This document shows positions 1 to 6,319 of a stretch of 28,874 nucleotides of DNA, piece after piece (the first letter of the stretch is position 1; the number at the start of each line of letters is the position of its first letter). Both the position numbers and the translations under genes were made by a program. This DNA is from JBAZCI01 sp041671025. GTDB taxonomy: Bacteria; Patescibacteriota; Patescibacteriia; UBA10025. The stretch covers positions 1-28,874 of the forward strand of contig JBAZCI010000015.1 in the NCBI GenBank assembly GCA_041671025.1, written 5' to 3'. The notes beneath the pieces are model-generated. The model was not told where the DNA came from and made no database searches. It worked only from the letters and a program-made list of their open reading frames with translations.

Positions 1-192
1 GTGACAATTACCCGGGAAGGCAAGAATGTCACGTATACCGTACTTGGTCCGACGGAAACAAATCCTGAAAAAGGCATCATCTCGTATCAGTCGCCGCTAG
101 GAAAGGCATTGATGGGAAGGCGCGCAGGGGATACAGTACATTTTGAACAGGGTAAGACACATACGCAGTACACAGTGATTACTATTAGATGA
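1..192 (+). CDS. greA: Transcription elongation factor GreA/GreB, C-terminal part
   Basis: This is the C-terminal domain of a Gre factor, which binds the secondary channel of RNA polymerase and stimulates cleavage of backtracked transcripts. The visible 63 residues carry the FKBP-like C-terminal signature of the family: a YTVLGPTETNP strand and turn, then ISYQSPLGKALMGRRAGD, which matches the usual I-S..SP-G-ALLGK..GD block. The N-terminal coiled coil that inserts into the polymerase is missing because the gene runs off the left edge, so the GTG at base 1 is probably not the true start. The stop is TGA at 190-192. The next gene begins 15 bases later on the same strand, so the three genes up to 1629 may be co-transcribed. 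GreA and GreB cannot be told apart from this half. Confidence 0.85.
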   Translation: MTITREGKNVTYTVLGPTETNPEKGIISYQSPLGKALMGRRAGDTVHFEQGKTHTQYTVITIR

Positions 193-207
193 CAGGTTAG
201 CACATAT

Positions 208-1056
208 ATGAACAGTAATTTTTTTCTTCGACTGCAGTCACTGACATCAAAACATACGGGGTGGGTCATCTTCGGATTGATCCTGCTTGCATTCATAGTC
301 GGAACTATTCAAGTGCAATCATGGTCAGACACGATTCAATGGGTGTCTACGTTTGTTTTTACGCTCATAGTCATTTTTATTGCATATGCGTATCTTTCAC
401 GTAAGTCTGGTGCAGCTTCGTGGGCGCAAGAACAAGGACTTACATATCTCAACACAGATTGCGCTACAATCATTGAAGACCGGTTTCGGGCGAGTCCGAC
501 GAAAACTTTTTTTAATGCACGTACTTTTTTTCAACACCGACCCCATCCCGGTCGAACATTTTCTTTTACAGCTCCGTTGGATAGTGAATCGCGTCCGGTG
601 ATTAATACCATCCCCGTTATTCAGGGAACCATAGGTGGGCGCGATGTGTGGGTGTGGCCTATTTCGGGATCTCTGTCCCTGGCGTCTGTGATGTCCAATA
701 GGTATTTTTGCGGATGGTGTTTCGAGATATCCACGCACCGCATTCCATTGACCGCTGCTGTGACAAAGAAATTTTTGGGGCATCATGACACACTTGACAC
801 CGAAAGTAATTCATTTGAAAAAGCATACAACATCAGTGTCAAACGGGACGGAATCGCTCTGCAACTGCTTGATCCGGTGATGATGGAGCTGATCCAGGGA
901 GCGGATATTTCTGCAATTGAGTTTTCTGACCAAAGTGTAGTTCTGTATCATACACTCTATCCACCTACACGAGAGTCACTCGCAAAATATTTGTACTGGG
1001 GAACAAAAATTGCACAACAGGTTGACCGGAATTTTCCACGCGGAGGATCAGAGTAG
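208..1056 (+). CDS. Uncharacterised protein with two N-terminal membrane helices
   Basis: I do not recognise a family for this 282-residue protein. Two hydrophobic stretches sit near residues 18-36 and 44-64, separated by a short polar loop (QSWSDT). They are followed by a soluble domain of about 210 residues rich in aromatic and basic residues, so the bulk probably lies on one face of the membrane. No catalytic motif or Cys pair stands out. It starts 15 bases after greA and ends 3 bases before the YgjP-type gene, which suggests a three-gene operon. ATG 208 is the first in-frame ATG after the greA stop and places the first helix at a normal distance from the N-terminus. A role in membrane or protein maintenance would be guesswork. 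Confidence 0.7.
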   Translation: MNSNFFLRLQSLTSKHTGWVIFGLILLAFIVGTIQVQSWSDTIQWVSTFVFTLIVIFIAYAYLSRKSGAASWAQEQGLTYLNTDCATIIEDRFRASPTKTFFNARTFFQHRPHPGRTFSFTAPLDSESRPVINTIPVIQGTIGGRDVWVWPISGSLSLASVMSNRYFCGWCFEISTHRIPLTAAVTKKFLGHHDTLDTESNSFEKAYNISVKRDGIALQLLDPVMMELIQGADISAIEFSDQSVVLYHTLYPPTRESLAKYLYWGTKIAQQVDRNFPRGGSE

Positions 1057-1059
1057 ATT

Positions 1060-1629
1060 GTGGAAAAAAATACTGTCCGGGAGCTAGGAAATATTACATA
1101 TACCCTGCGAATAAGCCGGCGGGCGCGGCACATGCGTCTCTCCGTTCATCATGACGGGACGGTCATTATCACATCTCCTTTTGGCGTACACCAAAGTGTC
1201 GCCGAACAGTTTATCCGTCAAAAGAGTGAATGGATATCTCGACAAATTGCCCGGTTTAAAAAGTTGAACGTCCAGCCGCTACCGCGAAACAGCAGGGCGG
1301 ACTATATGAAGCATAAAGAAGTCGCGCGCGCATTTGTTACAGAGCGAATAGGGCGTTATCGTGGGCAGAATACATTTACTGTCAGGGGCGTAAGCATCAG
1401 AAATCAGAAAACCCGCTGGGGCAGTTGTTCACGGAAGGGGAATATCAGCTTCAATTACCGTATTGTATTTTTACCCGTTCGGCTTGCGGAATATATTGTG
1501 GTCCATGAATTATGTCATCTGAAGCAGTTTAATCATTCACGGGCGTTTTGGGAGTTGGTTAGAAGTTTTGTGCCGGAGTATAAGGAGATACGAAGAGAAT
1601 TGCAAAGGTATCGTTTAGGAGTCAGTTGA
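1060..1629 (+). CDS. YgjP/WLM-type zinc metallopeptidase (DUF45)
   Basis: A 189-residue protein of the YgjP-like (DUF45) group of predicted zinc-dependent peptidases. Residues 119-135 (RWGSCSRKGNISFNYR) carry the family's TRWGSCS block. The zinc site HELCH is at 149-153, followed by NHS.AFW with His159 as a likely third ligand. The C-terminal helix is Arg/Glu-rich, as usual. Length agrees with the compact members of the family. The start used is GTG 1060, with GGAGGA at 1042-1047 as a rather distant ribosome site, so an ATT at 1057 is a possible alternative. No signal peptide is seen, so the enzyme should be cytoplasmic. The substrate is unknown for this family. It is the last gene of the short leftmost operon and converges on the minus-strand gene at 1673-1963. 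Confidence 0.9.
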   Translation: MEKNTVRELGNITYTLRISRRARHMRLSVHHDGTVIITSPFGVHQSVAEQFIRQKSEWISRQIARFKKLNVQPLPRNSRADYMKHKEVARAFVTERIGRYRGQNTFTVRGVSIRNQKTRWGSCSRKGNISFNYRIVFLPVRLAEYIVVHELCHLKQFNHSRAFWELVRSFVPEYKEIRRELQRYRLGVS

Positions 1630-1639
1630 TAATGGGTAT

Positions 1640-1664
1640 AAAAAAACCGCGACAAATGTCACGG
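1640..1664 (-). terminator. Rho-independent terminator for the minus-strand gene 1673-1963
   Basis: Read on the minus strand, a 7-bp stem (CCGTGAC/GTCGCGG, one G-U pair) with the loop ATTT is followed directly by seven T residues. It lies 9 bases beyond the stop of the small membrane protein gene. It sits between convergent genes, but the T run serves only the minus strand. Confidence 0.75.
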
Positions 1665-1672
1665 TAAGCCGG

Positions 1673-1963
1673 TTAATGTGATTGTTGTCGGCGTTCTATG
1701 TAGTGAACAAAAATGAGTGTCGCACCAAACAATATGCCTTGCGCCGCTCCCGAACGCAGAAGCGCGTCTGTCGGAATCTCCAGAATAAACGACGGCAGGC
1801 CTGCCAGCACAAACAGGGGTCCGAAAATTTTGACGAATATCGGATACAAAAAAATGCTGGCAATTATGGAACATCCGAGGACACTCGCATAAAGCACTGG
1901 CCTTGATGTTTGCGTCTTGTGTATCCAGGCGGTGTACGCATTGTGAAGCCACAGTTTTATCAT
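1673..1963 (-). CDS. Small membrane protein of unknown function
   Basis: A 96-residue protein with three likely membrane segments: around VLYASVLGCSIIASIFL, then IFGPLFVLAGLPSFIL, and near the C-terminus AQGILFGATLIFVHYI. The N-terminus is short and contains tryptophans. An AGGAGGT site ends five bases upstream of ATG 1963 (read on the minus strand) and decides the start. A longer open frame reaches 2020 but would place this ribosome site inside the gene. No family is recognised and there are no charged catalytic residues inside the helices. It is transcribed alone, with its own terminator at 1640-1664. Confidence 0.65.
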   Translation of the reverse strand: MIKLWLHNAYTAWIHKTQTSRPVLYASVLGCSIIASIFLYPIFVKIFGPLFVLAGLPSFILEIPTDALLRSGAAQGILFGATLIFVHYIERRQQSH

Positions 1964-2020
1964 CTTACCTCCTAACGTGATTTTGTTTTTCTCTAGGTAG
2001 TGTACCATGATTTTTTGCAT

Positions 2021-2246
2021 TAAAATACCCTAAATAAATGATGTTAATCCCAGAGGGAGCCGTAAACCCTTAGAAACAATGAAGCCGTATAGCTCTACAG
2101 CTCGTACTGCTTATATGTGAACAAGAGGGTTAGACATTTTGTTGTCGTCGCTCGTTGTGAAATGAAAAAGCTAGTATTTTCAGTTCACTCATTCGCCCGG
2201 CTAGGTCAGCCGGTTCTGCCTGTACAAAAAAAGATGTATTTTTTTC
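2021..2246. other. Non-coding stretch with one small hairpin
   Basis: No convincing gene is seen here. The only clear structure is a hairpin at 2197-2213 (CCGGCT-AGGTC-AGCCGG, a perfect 6-bp stem). The short open frames on the minus strand run through the neighbouring repeat and look spurious. I found no structured RNA that I could name. Confidence 0.4.
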
Positions 2247-2339
2247 TGTCATCCTGAGCGTAAGCGAAGGATCCCGTCCGCCCGAGGCGGGCGAGATTCT
2301 TCGGTCGGTCGCAATGAGCGACACTTCCTCAGAATGACA
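2247..2339. repeat. Palindromic REP-like repeat, copy A
   Basis: A 93-bp element with near-perfect ends: TGTCATCCTGAG at 2247-2258 and CTCAGAATGACA at 2328-2339 (11 of 12 positions pair). The centre is a GC-rich hairpin with CGCCCG/CGGGCG arms. Each half can also fold by itself: ATCCT (2251-2255) with AGGAT (2268-2272), and ATTCT (2296-2300) with AGAAT (2331-2335). Read on the minus strand, the right half closely matches the repeat at 6165-6218, including a shared block AGTGTCGCTCAT and then ACCGACCGAAG. It is intergenic between two minus-strand genes. Confidence 0.8.
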
Positions 2340-2400
2340 ATTTATTAGGTGGTTAAATACTCACGAACTTTTTTTTAAGTTCATTTACTTACTAAGCAAT

Positions 2401-2432
2401 AAAAAAACCGGCCAATCGTATGATTGTACCGG
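2401..2432 (-). terminator. Terminator for the minus-strand gene 2467-3405
   Basis: Read on the minus strand, CCGG-TA-CAATC, loop ATAC, GATTG-G-CCGG forms a stem with a small internal bulge, followed by seven T residues. It begins about 35 bases past the stop codon. Confidence 0.75.
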
Positions 2433-2466
2433 GGATGTCTTTCTACTGAAAGACGGGAAAGAGCGG

Positions 2467-3405
2467 TTACTCGTTGGTGCTGGCAGGTTCAGCCTGCAGT
2501 TTGACGGTAGTGCCCGTAATTCCCAACAACTCTTTGAAATTGAGGGATTCGAGGAGGGTATTCCGGACATTGGTCGGCAGAACTGAATTCTGTCCCTGCG
2601 CTGTCGCGACCCGATCGGTTGCGAAGATGAGGAGAAGCTCATTGGGAGTAGGATCGGATTCCTCCTCGTTCACGATTTTGTTAAGGAGGACGAACATGTC
2701 GCCGTCACGGTCGATTGCCCAATTGACATTCTCGACCAGCGGGTCGTCGGCATCCGGAATCGAATCGATTTCTTCTTCGAAAAGTTCGTTCGCCTTTTTA
2801 TACAGGCTGTTGGCGAGCGTAGGGAGCGTCTGCAGCTGACGGGTAAGGATCGAGATTTTGCGGCGCAAACAATCGATTTCGGTCCGGTCCGCTACGATCA
2901 CCGTTTGAGTGTTCAGCAATTCAAAGCCGGGCTCATTATTAAGGGTGAATCCGTCCTTGGCATTGTCCGTGTGCGTAGCTATCACATCTCCATCACTCAT
3001 AAGGAGATGCAGTTTCGCGTCAGCATAGAAATCGGCTTTCATCTTATCCGGCATCTGATCGGAGATGGCGAATCGTAATGCGACACTGCGCTGGTCGACG
3101 GATTTCTGGAGTTCCGCGACCTTCGCCTTGAGATCTTTCAGATCGTGCCGTTTGTCGGCGATGTCGAGCGCTACTCTCCCGAATTCCTCGCAAGCGGTGA
3201 GGAGTTCCCGTGAGAAGTCATAATCCGCGAATGACTTGCGATCGATCGCAGTGCCATACCGCAACCGCCTCAACTGTCCGGTCTCGGTGAAGCCGTATTC
3301 CGTGACTGTGCCAGTTTGCGGCGTGCCGTCGTTATCAAAATCAGCTCCCTCGAAAAAGTTGAGGAAAGGTGTGACCTCTCCTGCGGACTTCTTTCTTTGC
3401 CTCAT
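2467..3405 (-). CDS. Uncharacterised soluble protein with coiled-coil segments
   Basis: A 312-residue protein with no signal peptide or membrane helix and no family I recognise. Heptad-like charged helices are visible at about 78-105 (DIADKRHDLKDLKAKVAELQ) and 170-215, and the protein is acidic overall (EEEID, DADD, NEEES). The start is set by AGGAGG eight bases before ATG 3405. A longer open frame to 3543 would run over the promoter. The gene has a strong sigma70-type promoter (TTGACA-N17-TACTTT) with a 23-bp palindrome at the transcription start, so it is probably repressed under some condition, possibly by a regulator encoded elsewhere. It is divergent from the ABC-F gene. The acidic composition and coiled coil might indicate a binding or structural role, but no function can be assigned. 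Confidence 0.75.
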   Translation of the reverse strand: MRQRKKSAGEVTPFLNFFEGADFDNDGTPQTGTVTEYGFTETGQLRRLRYGTAIDRKSFADYDFSRELLTACEEFGRVALDIADKRHDLKDLKAKVAELQKSVDQRSVALRFAISDQMPDKMKADFYADAKLHLLMSDGDVIATHTDNAKDGFTLNNEPGFELLNTQTVIVADRTEIDCLRRKISILTRQLQTLPTLANSLYKKANELFEEEIDSIPDADDPLVENVNWAIDRDGDMFVLLNKIVNEEESDPTPNELLLIFATDRVATAQGQNSVLPTNVRNTLLESLNFKELLGITGTTVKLQAEPASTNE

Positions 3406-3437
3406 TACAAAATCCTCCTGATTGAGTTGTAAAAAAC

Positions 3438-3460
3438 ATATCGTACACCGTGTACAATAT
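3438..3460. promoter_or_regulatory. 23-bp palindromic operator
   Basis: Near-perfect inverted repeat centred on base 3449. The arms are ATATCGTACAC and GTGTACAATAT, with 10 of 11 positions complementary. It lies directly downstream of the minus-strand -10 box, over the expected transcription start of the 2467-3405 gene, a classic repressor position. The binding protein is not encoded nearby as far as I can see. Confidence 0.75.
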
Positions 3461-3466
3461 CCGCAC

Positions 3467-3495
3467 AAAGTATCAGTTTTCACGTGGATTGTCAA
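3467..3495 (-). promoter_or_regulatory. Sigma70-type promoter of the 2467-3405 gene
   Basis: On the minus strand, TTGACA (3490-3495) and TACTTT (3467-3472) are separated by exactly 17 bases. Transcription should start near 3460, at the edge of the palindrome, giving a leader of about 55 bases with a good ribosome site. Confidence 0.8.
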
Positions 3496-3514
3496 GGGGT
3501 ATCCGATTCCGGGG

Positions 3515-3543
3515 GTGACAGCCTCCGTAGTATCTGCTACCAT
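3515..3543 (+). promoter_or_regulatory. Promoter of the ABC-F gene, predicting a leaderless transcript
   Basis: GTGACA (3515-3520), a 17-base spacer and TACCAT (3538-3543). Only eight bases separate the -10 box from ATG 3552, so the RNA would start at or beside the start codon. No ribosome site precedes the ATG. Confidence 0.55.
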
Positions 3544-3551
3544 ACCGATTC

Positions 3552-5018
3552 ATGAGTACCGAGAACGTAGTCCTGCGATTTTCAGATGTCAGTTTCGAGT
3601 ACAGCAGTCACAAAAAACTGCTGGACGAGGTTTCGTTTTCCGTACGCTCCGGGAGCCGGATTACGCTCATGGGACAGAACGGCGCCGGTAAAAGCACAAT
3701 TTTTAAACTCATTACCGGTGAAGCCAAGCCGACCGAGGGTCAGGTATCCCGTTCGCCGGGGGACGCGACGGTCGCGATAGCCCGTCAGGTGATGCCCAAG
3801 GAAGCCCTTGAATTGACCGTGCGCGATTATTTTGCCACCGCATTTTCAAAAACAGAATTCAAGCTGGACAAGCTGATCCAGGAAGTATTTGATATTGTGC
3901 ATCTGTCCATACCCATTACTAAGCAGGTCAGGGAGCTCTCCGGCGGACAACAGGCGCGGTTATTGTTAGCGCATGCGCTTATTCAGAAGCCCGACATTCT
4001 GTTGCTTGATGAACCGACGAATAATCTTGACCAATACGGCATTGACCACCTGACGGGTTTCTTGGTGATGTATGAAAAAACGTGCATTGTCATTTCCCAC
4101 GATGCCGATTTTTTGAACGCTTTTTCCGACGGGGTATTGTATCTCGATGTGCATACGCAAAAAGTAGAGCAGTACACGGGCAATTATACGGACGTGGTGG
4201 AGGAGATCAGTCAGCGGATCGAACGGGAGAATTTGCTCAATGCGCGCATGCAGAGACAGATCAGGGAAAAAAGGGAACAGGCGGAAGTGTTCGCCCATAA
4301 AGGCGGCAAACTCCGGTTCGTTGCCAAACGGATGCGTGAGGCTGCGGAGACCGCCGAGGAAAATATCGTGAGCGTCCGTAAGGAAGACAAGTCGATCCGT
4401 TCATTTACCATACCGGTACAGGAATTTGACAGCTACTTTGACGGCAAGATTTTGCACGTGCACAGTGTGACGTCCATGCGCGACCATAAAGTATCGGAAA
4501 AAAAGATGGATCTCGTTGTCCGCAAGAAAACACATATTGTTGTCGCCGGTCCGAACGGTATCGGCAAGAGCACGCTGCTTGCAAAGCTCGCCGCGGGCAC
4601 ATCCGATCAGGCGACTATTCCGCCGGAAGTGGTCATCGGATATTATCAACAGGATTTCGGAAACTTAGACGGCGATCAGATTGCCTTCGACGCACTGAAA
4701 GCGGTGATGAAGGAATATGATGAACATCAGCTCCGTTCAACTGCGGCGGGATTTCTCCTGGATGGTCCGCTGCTTGCTCGTCCCATTCATGCATTGTCAG
4801 AAGGTCAAAAAGGGTTGCTCACGTACGCGCGGCTCGTATTGCAGAAACCCGGCCTGCTGATTATGGATGAGCCGACGAATCATATTAATTTCAGACATCT
4901 GCCCGTGATTGCGGAGGCACTTGATCAATACGAGGGTGCGCTTATTATGGTTTCGCACATTCCGGATTTTGTTTCGCAAATCCGGGTAGACACGGTCATT
5001 GATCTGGAAAAGGTGTAG
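3552..5018 (+). CDS. ABC-F family ATPase (ribosome-associated, two nucleotide-binding domains)
   Basis: A 488-residue duplicated ABC ATPase without membrane domains, the mark of the ABC-F family, whose members bind the ribosomal E site and act in translation control or antibiotic protection. Domain 1: Walker A GQNGAGKST (41-49), signature LSGGQ (129-133), Walker B plus catalytic Glu ILLLDEPTN (149-157), H-loop ISHD (His183). A charged helical linker follows at about 215-290. Domain 2: Walker A GPNGIGKST (333-341), signature LSEGQ (415-419), Walker B LLIMDEPTN (435-443), H-loop VSHI (His469). Oddities are in domain 2: the D-loop reads NHIN where NHLD is usual, and the residue after the switch His is Ile rather than Asp. 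It is slightly shorter than EttA (about 550 residues). Whether it is a housekeeping or resistance factor cannot be told. It is divergent from the 2467-3405 gene and has a leaderless-type start. Confidence 0.93.
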   Translation: MSTENVVLRFSDVSFEYSSHKKLLDEVSFSVRSGSRITLMGQNGAGKSTIFKLITGEAKPTEGQVSRSPGDATVAIARQVMPKEALELTVRDYFATAFSKTEFKLDKLIQEVFDIVHLSIPITKQVRELSGGQQARLLLAHALIQKPDILLLDEPTNNLDQYGIDHLTGFLVMYEKTCIVISHDADFLNAFSDGVLYLDVHTQKVEQYTGNYTDVVEEISQRIERENLLNARMQRQIREKREQAEVFAHKGGKLRFVAKRMREAAETAEENIVSVRKEDKSIRSFTIPVQEFDSYFDGKILHVHSVTSMRDHKVSEKKMDLVVRKKTHIVVAGPNGIGKSTLLAKLAAGTSDQATIPPEVVIGYYQQDFGNLDGDQIAFDALKAVMKEYDEHQLRSTAAGFLLDGPLLARPIHALSEGQKGLLTYARLVLQKPGLLIMDEPTNHINFRHLPVIAEALDQYEGALIMVSHIPDFVSQIRVDTVIDLEKV

Positions 5019-5084
5019 GGAGAATATCTCTGGCATATCGGTTGTGAAGTGCCCCCCCTTTTTATTAGTGGGGGATGGTTCGTA

Positions 5085-5130
5085 TTGACAATATGGTTAA
5101 CGTATGTTAACATAAGTATATATGGTTAAC
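5085..5130 (+). promoter_or_regulatory. Promoter and operator cluster of the Doc toxin operon
   Basis: TTGACA (5085-5090), a 17-base spacer and TAACAT (5108-5113) form a good promoter. Three GTTAAC sites occur at 5096-5101, 5106-5111 and 5125-5130. The middle one is the core of a perfect 12-bp palindrome, TATGTTAACATA (5103-5114), that overlaps the -10 box. TATGGTTAACG occurs twice, at 5092-5102 and 5121-5131. This pattern fits autorepression by the antitoxin, as is common in toxin-antitoxin operons. The -10 box lies eight bases before ATG 5122, so the transcript is probably leaderless. Confidence 0.7.
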
Positions 5131-5379
5131 GAAAATTTTTTCTAAACTGCTGAGGTAGCAAAAATACTGGGGATTAGCCGAATTGCCGTTTTTAAGAAAA
5201 TTCAAAAAGGACACATCCCTGCCCAAAAAGTCGGTCGTAGTTATGTTATTCCTGGCTCGTATATCCAGGGGAGTGCCAATGAATCCGTGACAGATGCCGA
5301 GCGGAAATCGATCGAAAAAGGGGTCAAGCGGGTAGTGCGCGAGTATGGGGAAACGTTGAGACTATTGGGAAAAGAATAA
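5122..5379 (+). pseudogene. Antitoxin of the Doc module, helix-turn-helix type, with an in-frame stop at codon 8
   Basis: From ATG 5122 the frame reads MVNENFF, then TAA at 5143-5145, then continues without interruption to the stop at 5377-5379 (85 codons). The part after the stop is clearly a real protein: TAEVAKILGISRIAVFKKI, a MerR/excisionase-like helix-turn-helix, then HIPAQKVGRSYVIPGSYI, a linker, and a charged C-terminal helix (DAERKSIEKGVKRVVREYGETLRLL) of the sort that blocks a toxin. TCA (Ser) in place of TAA would restore the usual F-S-T-A-E-V start. Between the stop and the helix-turn-helix there is no ATG, GTG or TTG. The first in-frame standard start is GTG 5287, giving 30 residues containing only the C-terminal helix. 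It lies eight bases before the toxin gene. It could be a real nonsense mutation, a sequencing error, or a gene now making only the neutralising peptide. Confidence 0.75.
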
Positions 5380-5387
5380 AAACGCGC

Positions 5388-5810
5388 ATGACTGTGAAGT
5401 TTCTCACGATCGGAGAGGTTAAAGCGGTCGCACATGCGCTTGCGAAGGAGCTCATGTCATGGGATGAACCAATTCCAGATTTTGATACACGCTTTCCTCA
5501 TGCGCTTGAAAGTTGTCTTGCGACACCCTTTATCCGTTTTAAAGAACATGATCCCTATCCTACGCTCGAAGATAAGGGAGCGATACTTTTTTATTTAATG
5601 AATAAAAATCATCCCTTTGAAAATGGAAATAAGCGCATTGCTATCACGGCGCTCATACTTTTTCTTTGGAAAAATAAAAAGTGGATACGCGTTGATAATC
5701 GGGAACTCTATAATTTTTCTAAGTGGGTTGCCGCAAGTAATCCCAAGCTGAAAGATCAGACGATCGCAGCGATCAAAAAATTTTTAGAATTGTACGTTGT
5801 ATCTTTATAA
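5388..5810 (+). CDS. doc: Fic/Doc family toxin
   Basis: A 140-residue Fic-fold protein with the active-site loop HPFENGNKR at residues 75-83. Fic AMP-transferases have HPFxxGNGR. Lys in place of the second Gly, as here (GNKR), is typical of the Doc branch, where the phage P1 enzyme phosphorylates EF-Tu and stops translation. The preceding helix (LEDKGAILFYLMNKN) and following helix (RIAITALILFLW) match the Fic core, and the length is right for Doc (about 126 residues). The catalytic His and Phe are intact, so the toxin looks functional, which makes the interrupted antitoxin in front of it puzzling. It starts at ATG 5388, eight bases after the antitoxin stop, and should be co-transcribed from the promoter at 5085. 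Confidence 0.9.
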   Translation: MTVKFLTIGEVKAVAHALAKELMSWDEPIPDFDTRFPHALESCLATPFIRFKEHDPYPTLEDKGAILFYLMNKNHPFENGNKRIAITALILFLWKNKKWIRVDNRELYNFSKWVAASNPKLKDQTIAAIKKFLELYVVSL

Positions 5811-5822
5811 ACTGCAAGTGAT

Positions 5823-6104
5823 ATGTATACATGGGAACTCATTTTAGGAGCTTGTGCGGGGATAGTTGGGTACGCGCTAGTATCATATACGTCAGGAAAA
5901 AAAGAAGGAGCGCGGGGACGGATTCCTTCGTTGCGCATTCCCGTAGGCGACTACTATGTACACATCCATCACTGGATGTGGTCGTTGGCAATTGTCGCCG
6001 TGTTAATTTTAGTACAATTTTGGCACCCGATCGTGTACGGATTTTTATTAGGTATCATGCTGCAGGGGTTTTCGTATAAAGATTTTTATAAAATTTTTTA
6101 TTGA
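5823..6104 (+). CDS. Small membrane protein with an HIHHW motif
   Basis: A 93-residue protein with hydrophobic segments at about 5-21, 50-66 and 68-84. Between the first two is a basic loop (SGKKEGARGR) and then the block VGDYYVHIHHWMW, a histidine-rich motif at the membrane border that could bind metal. I do not recognise the family. The start is ATG 5823, 12 bases after the toxin stop, so it may be read through from the toxin operon. Its stop codon at 6102-6104 overlaps the first bases of a palindromic repeat. A toxin-related role is possible from position only. Confidence 0.6.
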   Translation: MYTWELILGACAGIVGYALVSYTSGKKEGARGRIPSLRIPVGDYYVHIHHWMWSLAIVAVLILVQFWHPIVYGFLLGIMLQGFSYKDFYKIFY

Positions 6105-6218
6105 AATTGCTTCGATCTCTGTCCATGGGCAGATTTCTTGCAATAACAAACACTGTTTTTTTCTTGTCATTGCGAGGGAGTGTCGCTCATAGCTACCGAC
6201 CGAAGCAATCTCGCGGGT
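6104..6218. repeat. Palindromic REP-like repeat, copy B (two half-elements)
   Basis: Two half-elements face each other. The right one (6165-6218) reads TGTCATTGCGAG, then AGTGTCGCTCAT, then ACCGACCGAAGCAATCTCG. The left one (about 6104-6149) is a degenerate inverted copy that starts AAATTGCTTCG and ends GCAATAACA. Within each half ATTGC pairs with GCAAT (6169-6173 with 6205-6209, and 6106-6110 with 6140-6144). It is the same family as the minus strand of 2247-2339. It lies between the HIHHW protein gene and the RND pump gene. Confidence 0.7.
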
Positions 6219-6319
6219 GTTATTATGCAGAGTCGGCCTATGTTATGCTATACTCAATCCATAAGCAACTGCGCTTAATGCCTTTTGCACTAGTATTTAT
6301 CCGATAATTTACATTTTTT

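Noticed and set aside
2130..2324. Minus-strand open frame across the repeat
   Set aside because: It is created by the GC-rich palindrome and has no domain, no ribosome site and no support from context.
5051..5075. CCCCC...GGGGG pair after the ABC-F gene as a terminator
   Set aside because: The T run falls inside the loop and not after the stem, so it is not a normal terminator. It may still fold.
5143..5145. TAA in the antitoxin read as a sense codon through a variant genetic code
   Set aside because: TAA ends several other clear genes here, for example the RND pump and Doc. Known CPR code changes affect TGA, and TGA also ends genes in this window.
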